From assembly GCA_937625935.1 (NCBI GenBank), contig OW569355.1:434001-498000 (forward strand): a stretch of 64,000 bases of DNA, given 5' to 3'. The position numbers were made by a program, and so were the translations under genes. The notes beneath the pieces are model-generated. The model worked only from the letters and a program-made list of their open reading frames with translations. It made no database searches and was not told the DNA's origin. Origin of the DNA: Tetramitus jugosus (Eukaryota; Heterolobosea; Eutetramitea; Acrasida; Vahlkampfiidae). Positions within the stretch are counted from its first letter, which is position 1, and each line of letters begins with the position of its first letter. Shown one piece after another: positions 1-10,320 of this stretch.

Positions 1-82
1 TGCATTTGAAAATAATCGCACACAATTGACAAGTAACTGATCCATTTGTTGTTTTTATTGTTGTTGTTGTTGTTTATACTAG

Positions 83-1337
83 TCGACATCAATCTGACAT
101 CTACCACGCATGGCAAATCTTCTCCAAGAGAGGAATCCCAGACTCCAATATCATTGTGATGCATTACGATGATATTGCAAGTAAGTTTTCTGTTTTATTT
201 TTTGTGAAATACTTCATAATTTACTTTTTGTAAACATTTGTTATTAACCTTGACAAACACACAGCTAGCATGATGAATCCAATCAAGGGAACAGTGATCA
301 ATGTACCAAATGGACCAAATGTTTACGAGGGCGTTCCAAAGGACTATGTCGGCAAAGAAGTTACTCCAAAGAACTTTTTAAAGATTTTGTCTGGTCAAGA
401 TATGGGACCAGGTAAGAAGACGATTCGATCCGGACCAAATGATCGTATCTTTGTTTACTTTGCTGATCACGGCGCACCTGGGTTAATCGCCTTTCCTTCC
501 TCATTCATTGTGATTGAGCATGTGTTGCATGCAAAGGACTTGATTGCCACAATTGAGCAAATGCACAACAACAAGCAATACAAGGAGATGGTGTTCTATA
601 TTGAGGCATGTGAATCTGGAAGCATGTTTAACGGATTGTTGAAGGATGAGTGGAATGTGTATGCCACTACTGCTGCTAATCCATATGAATCGAGCTATGC
701 ATGCTTCGATTCCAAGGTGTATCACACTTACTTGGCTGACTGTTACTCGGCAAACTTTTTGGTTGATACAGAGACTCAACCAAACTTGGACAAGGTGACT
801 CTTCAACAACAGTATTTGACCATTAAGCAACAAACAAACACATCTCACGTTTGTCAGTATGGTAATATGAACATGTCGAATGAAACATTGGCCACATTCT
901 TTGGCAGTGGTATGAATGGTGGCAAAGCATCTCATGTATCTCCATCATTGATGAAGGACGCTGACAAGATTGAGACTAGAGATTTAGTCGAGAGATACTT
1001 TTATAAGACTATGATCAACAATCCAAGAGATGCTGAACACAAGAAGAGATATCAAGCTTTTAAGCAACAACAGTTGCGTGCAGATGTGGTGTTTGGTGCA
1101 TTCTATCACTCTTTGAACTTGAATACAGTGGCTAACACCAATAGTGACCGATGCTATGGAAAATCTATCAACATGGATTGCAACAAGGAATCTGTCATTG
1201 CCATGCAAGAGCACTGTGGTCACTTCAACGAAGCTAATTTGAAGTATGCCCGTTACATTACTGATGCTTGTCAAATGTATTCTGCAACTCAAATTTCTGC
1301 CAAGTTCAAGGAGATTTGCTCCGTTGCTGCATTGTAA
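83..1337 (+). CDS. Legumain-like asparaginyl endopeptidase (C13), 5' partial
   Basis: This is a caspase-fold cysteine protease of family C13, which in lysosomes or vacuoles cleaves after asparagine. The gene enters from the left edge. An exon at 83-180 follows an intron ending in AG at 82, and a GTAAGT intron at 181-264 leads to the main exon 265-1337. The first exon gives [10 protein letters not shown] and MHYDDIA, the usual legumain block before the catalytic domain. The catalytic His (DHG, codon 468-470) and Cys (EACES, codon 609-611) are both present. The C-terminal region keeps spaced cysteines and an HC-type prodomain ([16 protein letters not shown]), which favours legumain over the GPI-transamidase subunit GPI8, and there is no C-terminal membrane segment. 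The signal peptide and first exons lie outside the window. Confidence 0.9.
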
Positions 1338-1734
1338 TTAACTCATAAAGGATGACAATGAGAATATTTAGGAACAAACTTTTTTCTCCGCATCATTTAC
1401 TGATCTAGTTTACTCAATATTGAACTGGTTTATTATGCAAACCTCATCAGCTGCGTCAATATCACAATATTCATGATTTCACCTTATCTCAACCATAATT
1501 AACAAGGTATTAAGCTCAGGATTCATGCACCATCCCAGCCATTATTTGAAGAGTGTTTTCAAACAAAGAGATAGTACTTCAGTACTTCCAATAATCATAC
1601 TGGGACTCTTACTATCCACTCCATGAAGCACCTGGACACTACGAAAGGTTTTTACCCCAGTTATTCCAATTGGTTGCAAGTCCTCTCAGGCCACACAAAA
1701 AACCGCGGAAATAGGTCATTTTCGCATTTAGAGT
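1338..1734. other. Intergenic, no gene seen
   Basis: About 400 bases between the legumain stop and the 5S gene. No convincing reading frame, tRNA or repeat was seen. It should hold the legumain 3' UTR and the flank of the 5S gene. Confidence 0.5.
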
Positions 1735-1853
1735 GTCTACGTTCATACAATGGTGGAACCACCTCTTCCCATTTCGAATAGAGAAGTTAAGCGCCATCTG
1801 GCTGAGTTAGTATTGAGATAGGAGACTACTTGAGAACCCTCAGTAATGTAGGC
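1735..1853 (+). rRNA. 5S ribosomal RNA
   Basis: The 119 bases fold as a eukaryotic 5S rRNA. The 5' end GTCTACGTT pairs with the 3' end AATGTAGGC to form helix I. The conserved internal promoter parts are visible: AGTTAAGC (box A region) and GTTAGTATTGAGATAGGAGAC (box C region, where most eukaryotes have GGTTAGTACTTGGATGGGAGAC). A TTTT run directly after the 3' end is the expected RNA polymerase III terminator. It is a single gene, not part of an array, and a second copy lies on the other strand at 41175-41293. Confidence 0.95.
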
Positions 1854-1917
1854 TTTTCTTCTTGCTTTGTACTTTACAAACAAACTGTGGACTGTTCAGA
1901 CTTTATGTATGTAATGT

Positions 1918-3765
1918 TCAATTCTTGCGGAGTGTTGTTATAATATCCAGCAGCTCTCTTGTTTCATCTGTTGAGAAGCATGATGTCCCATGTCTATTCG
2001 TCAGGGAATCTTTATCTGCCTTAACAGCACTGTAGCACTTATCCATAAACTGCTGTTGTGCAGGTGTTTTGCATTTGATGTTGGTCTCCAGAAAATCCTG
2101 ATCAATATCCTTCTTGTCGACACAAGATGCAATCTTGACCAACAAATCATGTTCATGATTCGCTTGACAGGAAAAGAAGTACTCTATCGTTTCTCTGCAC
2201 TTTTTGCGACATGCAATATAAAGAGCTGATTCACCAGCATTGTTTAACAGATTAACAGGATTTCCACTGCCTTTTTGTTTTTCCTGTTGAATGTTTCTGT
2301 TGGTCAGGAACGGTAACCTCTGCTTCTGTCTCTCAAACACTGTCACTGCAAAGTACCGGAATAGGAGCATGAGACAAAATTTGGAGTTGGATCCCATGGC
2401 ATAGTGGAAGGGCGTGTTTCCAACGAGATCCTTTGATATGAGTAGCCGAAGTATCGTTGGTGCATATCCTCTGGTATTATGATAAAAGCAGTCGAGAGTG
2501 TGACCAAACTGAATAAACTTGTACAACTGACTAAACATGTTGTCATTTGGTTGAACGCAGCAATAATGAATCAACCGAGCACCCATCGAATCAGCTGATT
2601 GCAACATTTTGAGAAAGGATGGGGATTGATCGGTGCGAGTAACAATAGATCCCAACGTCGTAGCTGTCACTGATGATTTTAGGTTCTGTTGTTCCTTGTG
2701 CAAGTACAGCAAAGTCTCCGCTGTTTTCACACATTGAAACATGGAATCGCACAAGTCACCCAACTTTCTGTCTATTGTCATCTGAATCACATTCCGATGA
2801 ATACAGTTCAACACTGAAAAAATGTCCAATACCTTGACGAGCGATAGCGATGACGATGACAGAGCTGACAATGGCAACGATGAAGCAGAGGACACTGAGG
2901 TCGATGATGACGATGCGGATGTCTCCACAATCAATGTCAAACATTGGGACACATATTGTACGAAACGACGTGCAATCTCAAAATTCTTGTGCACCAGACT
3001 CAAATGAATAGGCGTCGATCCAAAATTGTTCGCCTCACTCATCAGTTTCAACACGACAGCACTCGACATTTCGCCCAATAACAACTCCAACAATGCAACG
3101 TTACCATTCTTTGCGCAATCATGAAACAAGTTCCATTTACACACTGATCTCGTCTCAAAATTCAACAGGTCATAACTGCTATTATTACTAATGTTTTTGT
3201 TACTGGTATTTTTTGTGGCTGTGATCGATTGAGAAGAGAGCAACATTTTCATCATTTCTACTCTTTCGAACCGTATGAGATAATGAAGTGGTGATCTCCC
3301 TGTTGATTGATTCTTCATGTTGAGAATGCGAATGGGAAATGGTAGAATGTGTCTTGCAAAATCACTCGATTCAAATGGTCCATTTCCAATCTTGTTCTCA
3401 GTATCCTGGACATTATTCTCATTCTCGTCATTTTTGTCATCCTTATTCTCTTTATTATTATTGTTTTGATTGTTTGTTTCATTCCTATCATCATCATCAT
3501 CATCATTATTGTTGTTGTTATTATTGTTGTTGTTGTTGCTGAATTGAAAAACATAGTTGAAAGCAGCAACATCACCATTCTTGCAAATGTTGTCGAGTAT
3601 GATTCTTCGTGTCGTATCATTAATCATGAAACTACTACTAGCAGTAGAGTTTCCATGAATATCATTATTGTTGTCGTTGGAGCCCATGAGGATCAAAGTG
3701 TCTTCGTTGAGACTACTGACGCCATAAACGAATTTGGAGAGCTCTGATATAAAGTTTGAAATCAT
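1918..3765 (-). CDS. Ankyrin-repeat protein
   Basis: A 615-residue protein beginning at an ATG at 3765. Several ankyrin-type repeats are recognisable: TGRSPLHYLIRFERVEMMKM near residue 155, FGSTPIHLSLVHKNFEIARR near 250, VGNTPFHYAMGSNSKFCLML near 455 and AGESALYIACRKKCRETIEY near 515. Ankyrin repeats bind protein partners, and nothing here indicates the partner or an enzymatic role. Residues about 75-115 are an asparagine and aspartate tract encoded by AAT/AAC and GAT repeats. A serine-rich stretch near 285-310 interrupts the repeats. The gene is read toward the 5S gene, and its 5' end faces the 3' end of the Kelch gene on the same strand. Confidence 0.8.
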   Translation of the reverse strand: MISNFISELSKFVYGVSSLNEDTLILMGSNDNNNDIHGNSTASSSFMINDTTRRIILDNICKNGDVAAFNYVFQFSNNNNNNNNNNNDDDDDDRNETNNQNNNNKENKDDKNDENENNVQDTENKIGNGPFESSDFARHILPFPIRILNMKNQSTGRSPLHYLIRFERVEMMKMLLSSQSITATKNTSNKNISNNSSYDLLNFETRSVCKWNLFHDCAKNGNVALLELLLGEMSSAVVLKLMSEANNFGSTPIHLSLVHKNFEIARRFVQYVSQCLTLIVETSASSSSTSVSSASSLPLSALSSSSLSLVKVLDIFSVLNCIHRNVIQMTIDRKLGDLCDSMFQCVKTAETLLYLHKEQQNLKSSVTATTLGSIVTRTDQSPSFLKMLQSADSMGARLIHYCCVQPNDNMFSQLYKFIQFGHTLDCFYHNTRGYAPTILRLLISKDLVGNTPFHYAMGSNSKFCLMLLFRYFAVTVFERQKQRLPFLTNRNIQQEKQKGSGNPVNLLNNAGESALYIACRKKCRETIEYFFSCQANHEHDLLVKIASCVDKKDIDQDFLETNIKCKTPAQQQFMDKCYSAVKADKDSLTNRHGTSCFSTDETRELLDIITTLRKN

Positions 3766-3967
3766 TCAAAACTTGATTTTCTTTGTGTGGATAGTTGTTG
3801 TGTGGAGAGTTTGTCTTCTGTCAATGATGGTTTCGGTTGTTCTAATTGAATTAGAAGTTGATGTGAGATCGGAGAAAACAGTTTTTTGGTGTGAAAAATG
3901 ATCTCCGACGTTGGTTTGTATTGGATGAAATGGTTTGGTTTGGTATAATGGTGAATTAGAGTTGTTA

Positions 3968-5326
3968 TTATTGTTGCTGTTGTGGCTGAGGTTGTTGTCT
4001 TTTGATTGGCTTGACTGTTCCCATGCAGAAATCATCTTGAGGACCAGAGGAAACGCTGTAGCCACCAAACAGGAACATCTTGTTGTTGATGTAGGCTGAT
4101 CTCGTGTGGGAACCTGCAGAAAAGTTGTTCTTTTGTTTCATTTGAACCCATTCCTGTGTTGGAATATGGAATGCATAAATATCGTCATAGTACTTGACCG
4201 TATTTGGGTCTTCTCCACCCACAATAATCATATTTTCCTCATCAGAGACGCATGCCACGTGACCTGCTCTCTCTGTTGGTCTGAAGCTAGACAAGAGAGC
4301 CTTGGATTGCACTAGTGTCCACTTGTTGGATGGTATGTGATACTGCCACAAGTCACTCAACACATCTTCACTGATTCCACCAAAGACATACATGGTTTCA
4401 TTCTTGTACAGCACTGCACTGTGTTGATCTCTTGCACTTGGAACTGCTCCATCAACACTGCTCAAAATCTCCCATTGACCCCTATTCAAATCAATCTTTA
4501 TCAATTCACTGTAAATGGTGTCATCGTCACTTCCACCGTACACGTACATGAAACCTTGTTGGTCCACAACGGCACTGTGCAATGAACGACCGGGTATCGT
4601 CTTGTTTTTGCTGTTTGCGGCTGGAGTGAGTGCAACACTCTTCCATTTCAATTGCTTCACATCAAATTCAATCAAATCGCTCAAGTAACCCACTTCGCTT
4701 CTTCCTCCAAACACGTACACCTTGTTATTGTAGCACACGGCCGAGTGACCATACCTAGCACTCAAATGGAGTGATGAATTAGCAGCACTGTCATTGTCAT
4801 CATTTGTGGTGAATGGAACAAGTCTCCACTCTTCTCTCTGTATATTGAAAATATAAACATCTTTGAGCATGTTCTCAATACCATATCCTCCAAATATAAA
4901 CAGTTCAGAATTTTGATTCATCAGAGTGCATGAGTGCATGTAGCGTGATGGTGGTGATTCGAGGATAAAGTTTACGTTAATGTGTGATTTGTCGTCGTCT
5001 CCTTCCTCTGCTTCTTCTTCTTCTGTTTGTTCCATGTTGACATCATCTCCTTCTTCTTCTTCTTCATTTTCATTCTTGTTGTTGTTGTTGATGGAGAGAT
5101 TGTTCAATGATTGTTGAACTTGTTGTTGTTGTTGTTCATAAACGACTTGATCAGTGGCGTTGGTGCTATTGCTACTGCTACTACTGCCTTTACTATCGTT
5201 ATTGTTGATGACTTCAATGTCAGATGGATCGAGTTTGACTGTAGGTGCGATACGGCGCCATTCAACACCGAATAATATTCTCTCTTGTTGTTGCTGTTGC
5301 TTGTTGTTGCTTTTCGTTGCTGACAT
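3968..5326 (-). CDS. Kelch-repeat beta-propeller protein
   Basis: A 452-residue protein. The start is taken at the ATG at 5326 (MSATKSNNK), because the longer frame upstream opens only on TTG. After an acidic and glutamine-rich N-terminal third, about six Kelch repeats follow. Each has the double glycine and the aromatic spacing, for example LFIFGGYGIENMLKDVYIF, VYVFGGRSEVGYLSDLIEF, MYVYGGSDDDTIYSELIKI, MYVFGGISEDVLSDLWQY and MIIVGGEDPNTVKYYDDIY. They should close into one propeller used for protein binding. No catalytic or localisation domain is attached. The C terminus ends in a short Q/P tract. Confidence 0.85.
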   Translation of the reverse strand: MSATKSNNKQQQQQERILFGVEWRRIAPTVKLDPSDIEVINNNDSKGSSSSSNSTNATDQVVYEQQQQQVQQSLNNLSINNNNKNENEEEEEGDDVNMEQTEEEEAEEGDDDKSHINVNFILESPPSRYMHSCTLMNQNSELFIFGGYGIENMLKDVYIFNIQREEWRLVPFTTNDDNDSAANSSLHLSARYGHSAVCYNNKVYVFGGRSEVGYLSDLIEFDVKQLKWKSVALTPAANSKNKTIPGRSLHSAVVDQQGFMYVYGGSDDDTIYSELIKIDLNRGQWEILSSVDGAVPSARDQHSAVLYKNETMYVFGGISEDVLSDLWQYHIPSNKWTLVQSKALLSSFRPTERAGHVACVSDEENMIIVGGEDPNTVKYYDDIYAFHIPTQEWVQMKQKNNFSAGSHTRSAYINNKMFLFGGYSVSSGPQDDFCMGTVKPIKRQQPQPQQQQ

Positions 5327-5556
5327 GATTGTGTTGTTGTGGTTCCAAGTGTGTTGTGACGTGCTGCTCTCTGCTTGCAATTGTGTGTTTGAAAGATTTT
5401 AGTTTTTTGGAGTGTGAAACTTTTTCGGAGAATGAAGGAAATATATAGTCCGAGGCAAATACAAGCTCGAAAATGAGCAGTGAACTTTATTGGCCAAAAT
5501 GTGCCTATAAACAAGTTGGCTATGATAGTTCACAGTATATACAGTTCAATCCCTTG

Positions 5557-6669
5557 TCAGGCACAATCAAAGAACTCGATGTTGTTCGTTTCTTCATCTT
5601 CATCTGAAGAGAGATCGATCTCAGCAGATGATGAAGGAGAGGACGGATCATCTCGAGGCCTATTGTCTTGTTTTGCACGCAATACTACTGGCAAGTTCTC
5701 CGTTGCCTCAGTGTCAATAACATCAAATGAAGTAAATCGAATCCGGCTGACGTTCTGGGCTGGTCTCCCTCGGTGCGCGGGATGTTCAACTGAAGGGCTA
5801 AGTTGTGACTTGTCATTGGATGAATCAGCGAATAGTCCCAGAGCTTGTGGGGATAAGGAAAAACCACGTGACCTCTTTTTGTATATAGTCAACTCGAAGG
5901 GACCCTTTTTCATAATCTTCCCCTTCATCTTGCATCCGATGGACAGTGTTGTTGTTTGTTGAAAACTGAAGTTGTTGGTAAAGGTAGAGCTTGCAGGGAC
6001 TCGGTACTTCATTTCTGATGGAGGCAAGATACTCTCACCATTTTCATTTCTGGCTTCAACGAACAACCGAATGGTCGATCGTATCTTCATTGACTCGTTC
6101 TTAAAATGAAAGAAATAATCACCAGGACTCAGCTTGGTTTCTTTGACGAGTTTGTTTACAGTTGATGCAGTATCTTTCCATGAACACGCAACCTCTTGGT
6201 CTGCTGCCACAATAACACTTGCATACCGCACTCTTGTTGGCTTTGGATCGCTCTTTTTAGTTGTTTCGAACTGACTCGTATCATCGTACCGAAGAATCGA
6301 AGGAGAAATATCGAAGCTCCTTCGACTCGGTACAGCTAAAGTGTCAGGTGAATTCTTACTGGGAGCTTCAATAAATGTAGTGCGAGACAACTTTGCTGTT
6401 TCTTTGAGGGCACTTTGCTTTCGAAACGATCGAAAGTTCCTTAACTTGGATTTCTTAGGTGGCTCCGTATGGCTTGTCATGTCATCAAATATTGAGTCGC
6501 AATGGACTGTTACAGGCGTAATAGAACAATCAGAATCAGTATAGCATGTATCTTCATCACCCTTTCGACTATTTTTCCTTGTCCTCATGTTTTCAACCAG
6601 TCGAGCGATTCCTCTCTTCGAATGGTGATCTTCGACAGAAGATTTACCATTCTTCTTGTTTTCGACCAT
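5557..6669 (-). CDS. Uncharacterised protein
   Basis: A 370-residue protein starting at an ATG at 6669. I do not recognise a family. The first 110 residues are basic and serine-rich (KKSKLRNFRSFRKQSALK). A globular middle at about 130-265 has alternating hydrophobic strands (RYASVIVAAD, STIRLFVEARNENGES, PFELTIYKKR), which looks like a beta-sandwich or C2-like fold, but this is a guess. The tail is acidic (DLSSDEDEET). There is no membrane segment. It lies between the Kelch gene and the Dicer-like helicase on the same strand. Confidence 0.65.
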   Translation of the reverse strand: MVENKKNGKSSVEDHHSKRGIARLVENMRTRKNSRKGDEDTCYTDSDCSITPVTVHCDSIFDDMTSHTEPPKKSKLRNFRSFRKQSALKETAKLSRTTFIEAPSKNSPDTLAVPSRRSFDISPSILRYDDTSQFETTKKSDPKPTRVRYASVIVAADQEVACSWKDTASTVNKLVKETKLSPGDYFFHFKNESMKIRSTIRLFVEARNENGESILPPSEMKYRVPASSTFTNNFSFQQTTTLSIGCKMKGKIMKKGPFELTIYKKRSRGFSLSPQALGLFADSSNDKSQLSPSVEHPAHRGRPAQNVSRIRFTSFDVIDTEATENLPVVLRAKQDNRPRDDPSSPSSSAEIDLSSDEDEETNNIEFFDCA

Positions 6670-6929
6670 GGTGAGTCCACCAACCTAAATAACTTATCAA
6701 AGTGCTTCTCGAGTGATTAGAGCTCTAGATCCAATTCCATCAAAAGTTCGTTTGCGTGCGCAAATTTAGACGAAAAACTGTAATCTGGAGATCATTCAAC
6801 TATCGGAGATAAACCATGGGAAGAATATCGCTCAATCAATATCCCATTGTTGTTGCTACTCTGCCGCTTCACATGACACGATGAATGAAACGCGAAACAC
6901 ATTGAATCAAATCTCTCGATTGATACAAT

Positions 6930-9900
6930 TTACTGTAAAGCTGAGCTAGGTGCTTCAATGCTTCCCTCTTGTCGGATAATGTGTTGACACATGAGAAGTG
7001 CTGCGCTCTTCTTGGCATCCTTCTTCCGATTGAATGCTTCTGTTTTAACAGTAATGTTGCCACTTATGGTGCACGTATAAATGTACTGTCTCTGATCAGT
7101 TGCAATTGAATTGTACTTTGGAGAGGAATCGTTCTTTCTCGTACAGTAGCTCTGCAGAATTCCTATCGCATTCTCCAGATTAAGTTCACTCAAGTTGCTA
7201 TCTGACACCTGCAAGAAGTTGACCTTCTTTTTCTTTTTTTTCTGTTGTTGGGAAGAATCATTGTCATGACTCGTACTCTCTTGCTTTTGGCTGAATGATG
7301 GATAGATGAGAAGATCCCGCTCCTTGCACAGTTCGAACGCTCTCTTGACTGCTTTGTTCCTGGCCTCTTGTGCTTTCTTGGTCAGCTCATCTGCATAAAT
7401 GATCTGTCTGTTTGAGGCTTGATAGGGTTCTGTTAACTTTGGCTGATCATTCTGTATTCTTATCGAGACATAACCAAGGTATTGATCTGAGTTATCATCT
7501 TGCTCCACGTTCACATCAGCTTTGACACCCAGTAATTTCTCTATGGTGTGCAACAGTGTGGTGGCTATCTTGTCTGGATACGACTCCAATTTGTCTATTC
7601 TCGCTTCTTCGAATGGATCCTCCTGTCTCTTACCACAACAAAACCACAAAACTTCCCAGATATGAGAAACAGTCATCGTTAGATCGTCCTGCTCGGCTAG
7701 GTGTTTCTCATGTCTGTACAAGTCGTTGGTATAGCGTTCGGCATGTGTCAGCATTGATATGGCTCGAGTCATCTTCTTCTCTTGAAGGATGTACTTTTGG
7801 AGGTGATGAATCGATCTGGATTGGTTGTGAATGATGCAGTAAAACTCACTATTATGGCTTCTAGCTCGACCTCTTGATTGAATCAATTGAAGGGTGCTAT
7901 CAACTCCATCCATCCTAATAACCATCTTGCATGTTGGTATGTCTAGCCCCTCCTCTGCTACGCTTGTTGCTATGAGAGCGTTAAGGCCTCCATTATAAAA
8001 CTGTTCGAGCACTTGTTTTTGACGAGCGGGAGTCATGCCTGCGATGCTACTAGTACCTCCATGGCCGAGTAATACATCAGCTTTTAAAAAATCTCCACAC
8101 TCCTCATTAATCAGCGATGCGAGTTCGATTGCACTAATGCGCGTCTTCACAAAGATGAGTACCTTAAAGCCCTCTTCATCTCTCTTATCTTTCAACAATT
8201 GTAGCAGTTTGTGCCTCTTTTGGCAGTGCACAGGACATTGATCCAGAATGAATGAATCTTCTGTAAAGCCAGCCTCCGTTAAAGCATCAACCAAGAAGGT
8301 ATTCTTGGCCAATTTGGCATTCGTAATCTGGTTAGAAAGCAACTTCCATGCATGGAAACTAGAGCGGTCGTCATTGATGATCAGAGAGTCATGAAACAGA
8401 TTGATCAGCTTTCCTAGAATTGATAATCGCTCCCGAGTTGTGAGACTACTGAGTTGATTAGGATCAATAGTGCATATTCCTTCTCCTGCCTGCTCCTCCA
8501 TAGCTTCCGATTGATCACGACTCTCTGTCATTTGAATCAATTCATTGATACTGTCTTGACTGGGTTCAAGATCATTATTCTCCTCGAATGATGCTCGCCT
8601 ATCTCCCTCTGAGTCACTCAACTCTAAGTAAATTCTTCTCTTCATTTTGTTGATTGCAATGATTAGTTTTGATCGTAGCTCTATTGAATACTCATCCATA
8701 TCGACCTTGTACTGCTGGACATCAGGAATATGAATTACTTGACTCAATTCATCAGCATGCTTTTCAATGGTTCGAATTTTACAATCTAAATCATAACATA
8801 ACTGCAAAATACCAAGTAAGGTCTCAGCTGTGGACGTATTCGCTGCTGGAGATGCCGACAATCCCAACACTCTTGGAATGGATGGCACAACACCACCCCT
8901 ATGCAATCGCTTCAACGGGAAATAAAACTGTTTCATGAGAGTGCGATAGGGATGATTGGACTTTGCATGATGGCATTCATCAAAGATTAATAGTTGAACT
9001 CTTTGGAGATTGGCTTCTGGCTTCTCCAAAGCATTCAAAAGTACTTGTGCCGTACAAACAATCACATCATACTCCTCCATTGCCTTTTTCCATTCACAAA
9101 ACGGCTTATACGAATGAAAACTACCTACTCGCGAACAAAACGGCTCCCTCAACTGATTTTGAAATGTTGCTCTCTGTTGTATCACCAATGGAATCTTGTG
9201 CACCACAAAGATGACCTTTCGATTCGTATCTCTCTCCAGAGCGTCCTGGATCAACATTACAGCAATCAAAGTCTTTCCAGCACCCGTAGGAGCTACAGCG
9301 ATCACATTTCCCTCTCTACACTGCTCAAACAACTCGTTCTGATACTTTCTAGGATTGTGATACTGCGTGTTCAAAGTTGAAGCCAACGACAATTGATCAT
9401 TGCCATTGCTCTCTTTGACTTTTTCATCGCTACTCTTACTCTTATCAATTGGTTTCAAATGATCATCAACAACATTATGATCATCACTTCCATCTTCCTC
9501 TCGCGTGGAACTGACAGTCGTCGCTGTTTCGCTCTTCTCCATCCGTGTGATCAATCTTCGTTTCCATTCTCTTCCACTCTCCTCATCATTAGGATCATCA
9601 CTCATCGTGTTAAAATAACATGCATCTTTTTCCGCGACTTCTCTTCTCTTTCTCTTTCGATCATCATGTCGCACCACAACAACCGAGTCGTCTCCTTTTT
9701 CAATCACTTGTTCCAATTTCTCTTCATCCTCTTCCTTGCGAAGACGATAGGCGAGCAATCCTCTCTTGTAATCATGTGATGGCTTCCAAGCATAGATTGG
9801 TCCTTCCTCGTCTTCCTCTCCATCAATCTTCACCTTCTCCACAACTTTTTCCTCCGTTAGTAATTCACTCTTCATCTCCTCGCCACTGCTATCAACATCA

Positions 9901-9971
9901 TCAAAAACACCAACATCAAAAACTGTTCTTGCTTGCTCAGTCTCTCCACCACGTGAGACGTCTCTGTTCAT
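6930..9971 (-). CDS. Dicer-type helicase with DUF283 and dsRNA-binding domain, no RNase III
   Basis: A 1013-residue protein. The first ATG is at 9971, since the open frame upstream begins only on TTG. After an acidic N-terminal 200 residues comes an SF2 helicase of the RIG-I/Dicer group: Walker A APTGAGKT near residue 230, DECH near 330, LSASPAA, a helical insert, VEEGLDIP near 672 and QSRGRARS near 699. A Dicer dimerisation (DUF283) domain follows at about 800-880 (TTLLHTIEKLLGVKA, then AQEARNKAVKRAFELC). A double-stranded RNA-binding domain is at about 930-1010 (RKKDAKKSAALLMCQHII). No PAZ and no RNase III motif follows before the stop. The order helicase, DUF283, dsRBD equals the N-terminal half of a metazoan or plant Dicer. 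The nuclease half is a separate gene at 26346-29550. The alternative reading is an RLR-like helicase, but DUF283 argues for Dicer. Confidence 0.85.
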   Translation of the reverse strand: MNRDVSRGGETEQARTVFDVGVFDDVDSSGEEMKSELLTEEKVVEKVKIDGEEDEEGPIYAWKPSHDYKRGLLAYRLRKEEDEEKLEQVIEKGDDSVVVVRHDDRKRKRREVAEKDACYFNTMSDDPNDEESGREWKRRLITRMEKSETATTVSSTREEDGSDDHNVVDDHLKPIDKSKSSDEKVKESNGNDQLSLASTLNTQYHNPRKYQNELFEQCREGNVIAVAPTGAGKTLIAVMLIQDALERDTNRKVIFVVHKIPLVIQQRATFQNQLREPFCSRVGSFHSYKPFCEWKKAMEEYDVIVCTAQVLLNALEKPEANLQRVQLLIFDECHHAKSNHPYRTLMKQFYFPLKRLHRGGVVPSIPRVLGLSASPAANTSTAETLLGILQLCYDLDCKIRTIEKHADELSQVIHIPDVQQYKVDMDEYSIELRSKLIIAINKMKRRIYLELSDSEGDRRASFEENNDLEPSQDSINELIQMTESRDQSEAMEEQAGEGICTIDPNQLSSLTTRERLSILGKLINLFHDSLIINDDRSSFHAWKLLSNQITNAKLAKNTFLVDALTEAGFTEDSFILDQCPVHCQKRHKLLQLLKDKRDEEGFKVLIFVKTRISAIELASLINEECGDFLKADVLLGHGGTSSIAGMTPARQKQVLEQFYNGGLNALIATSVAEEGLDIPTCKMVIRMDGVDSTLQLIQSRGRARSHNSEFYCIIHNQSRSIHHLQKYILQEKKMTRAISMLTHAERYTNDLYRHEKHLAEQDDLTMTVSHIWEVLWFCCGKRQEDPFEEARIDKLESYPDKIATTLLHTIEKLLGVKADVNVEQDDNSDQYLGYVSIRIQNDQPKLTEPYQASNRQIIYADELTKKAQEARNKAVKRAFELCKERDLLIYPSFSQKQESTSHDNDSSQQQKKKKKKVNFLQVSDSNLSELNLENAIGILQSYCTRKNDSSPKYNSIATDQRQYIYTCTISGNITVKTEAFNRKKDAKKSAALLMCQHIIRQEGSIEAPSSALQ

Positions 9972-10320
9972 TTTCAGTGATGCAATAAATGGTGAGTGAA
10001 AATTCGAACCACTCGCAGTCAATCACATGAAATAACAGGGTTCGTTCTTTTGACTCACCTTATTTGGTGTTATTTTCTTTGCGCAGGCCTTTCAAGAAAA
10101 AGGAAACGATGAGACGGAACAATCAAAAAACCGATCATCGCCAACAATTTACGGATCAGGTTCACAAAAACTATTTTGTAGGAATCAGGTTCTCCCGTAT
10201 GGGTAATTTCATCGCCTCAAGATCTGCCGTTATTTTTGTTGATTCAAAAGAGAGGATAACAACAAAAAGGATAAACGTTTTCCAAAGCACGAATTTCTGT
10301 TGTTATTGTTGTGAATAAGC
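9972..10320. other. Intergenic between helicase and FCF1
   Basis: This stretch should contain the 5' flank of the helicase gene and the 3' UTR of FCF1. No coding or RNA gene could be supported on either strand. Confidence 0.4.

Noticed and set aside
3339-3747. Plus-strand frames over the ankyrin gene rich in Tyr/Cys or Ile/Val
   Set aside because: They are the reverse of AAT/GAT repeats encoding poly-N and poly-D in the ankyrin protein.
3766-4068. Minus-strand frame of 100 codons downstream of the Kelch stop
   Set aside because: It overlaps the Kelch 3' end in another frame, is Asn/Thr-rich by base composition and has no recognisable motif.
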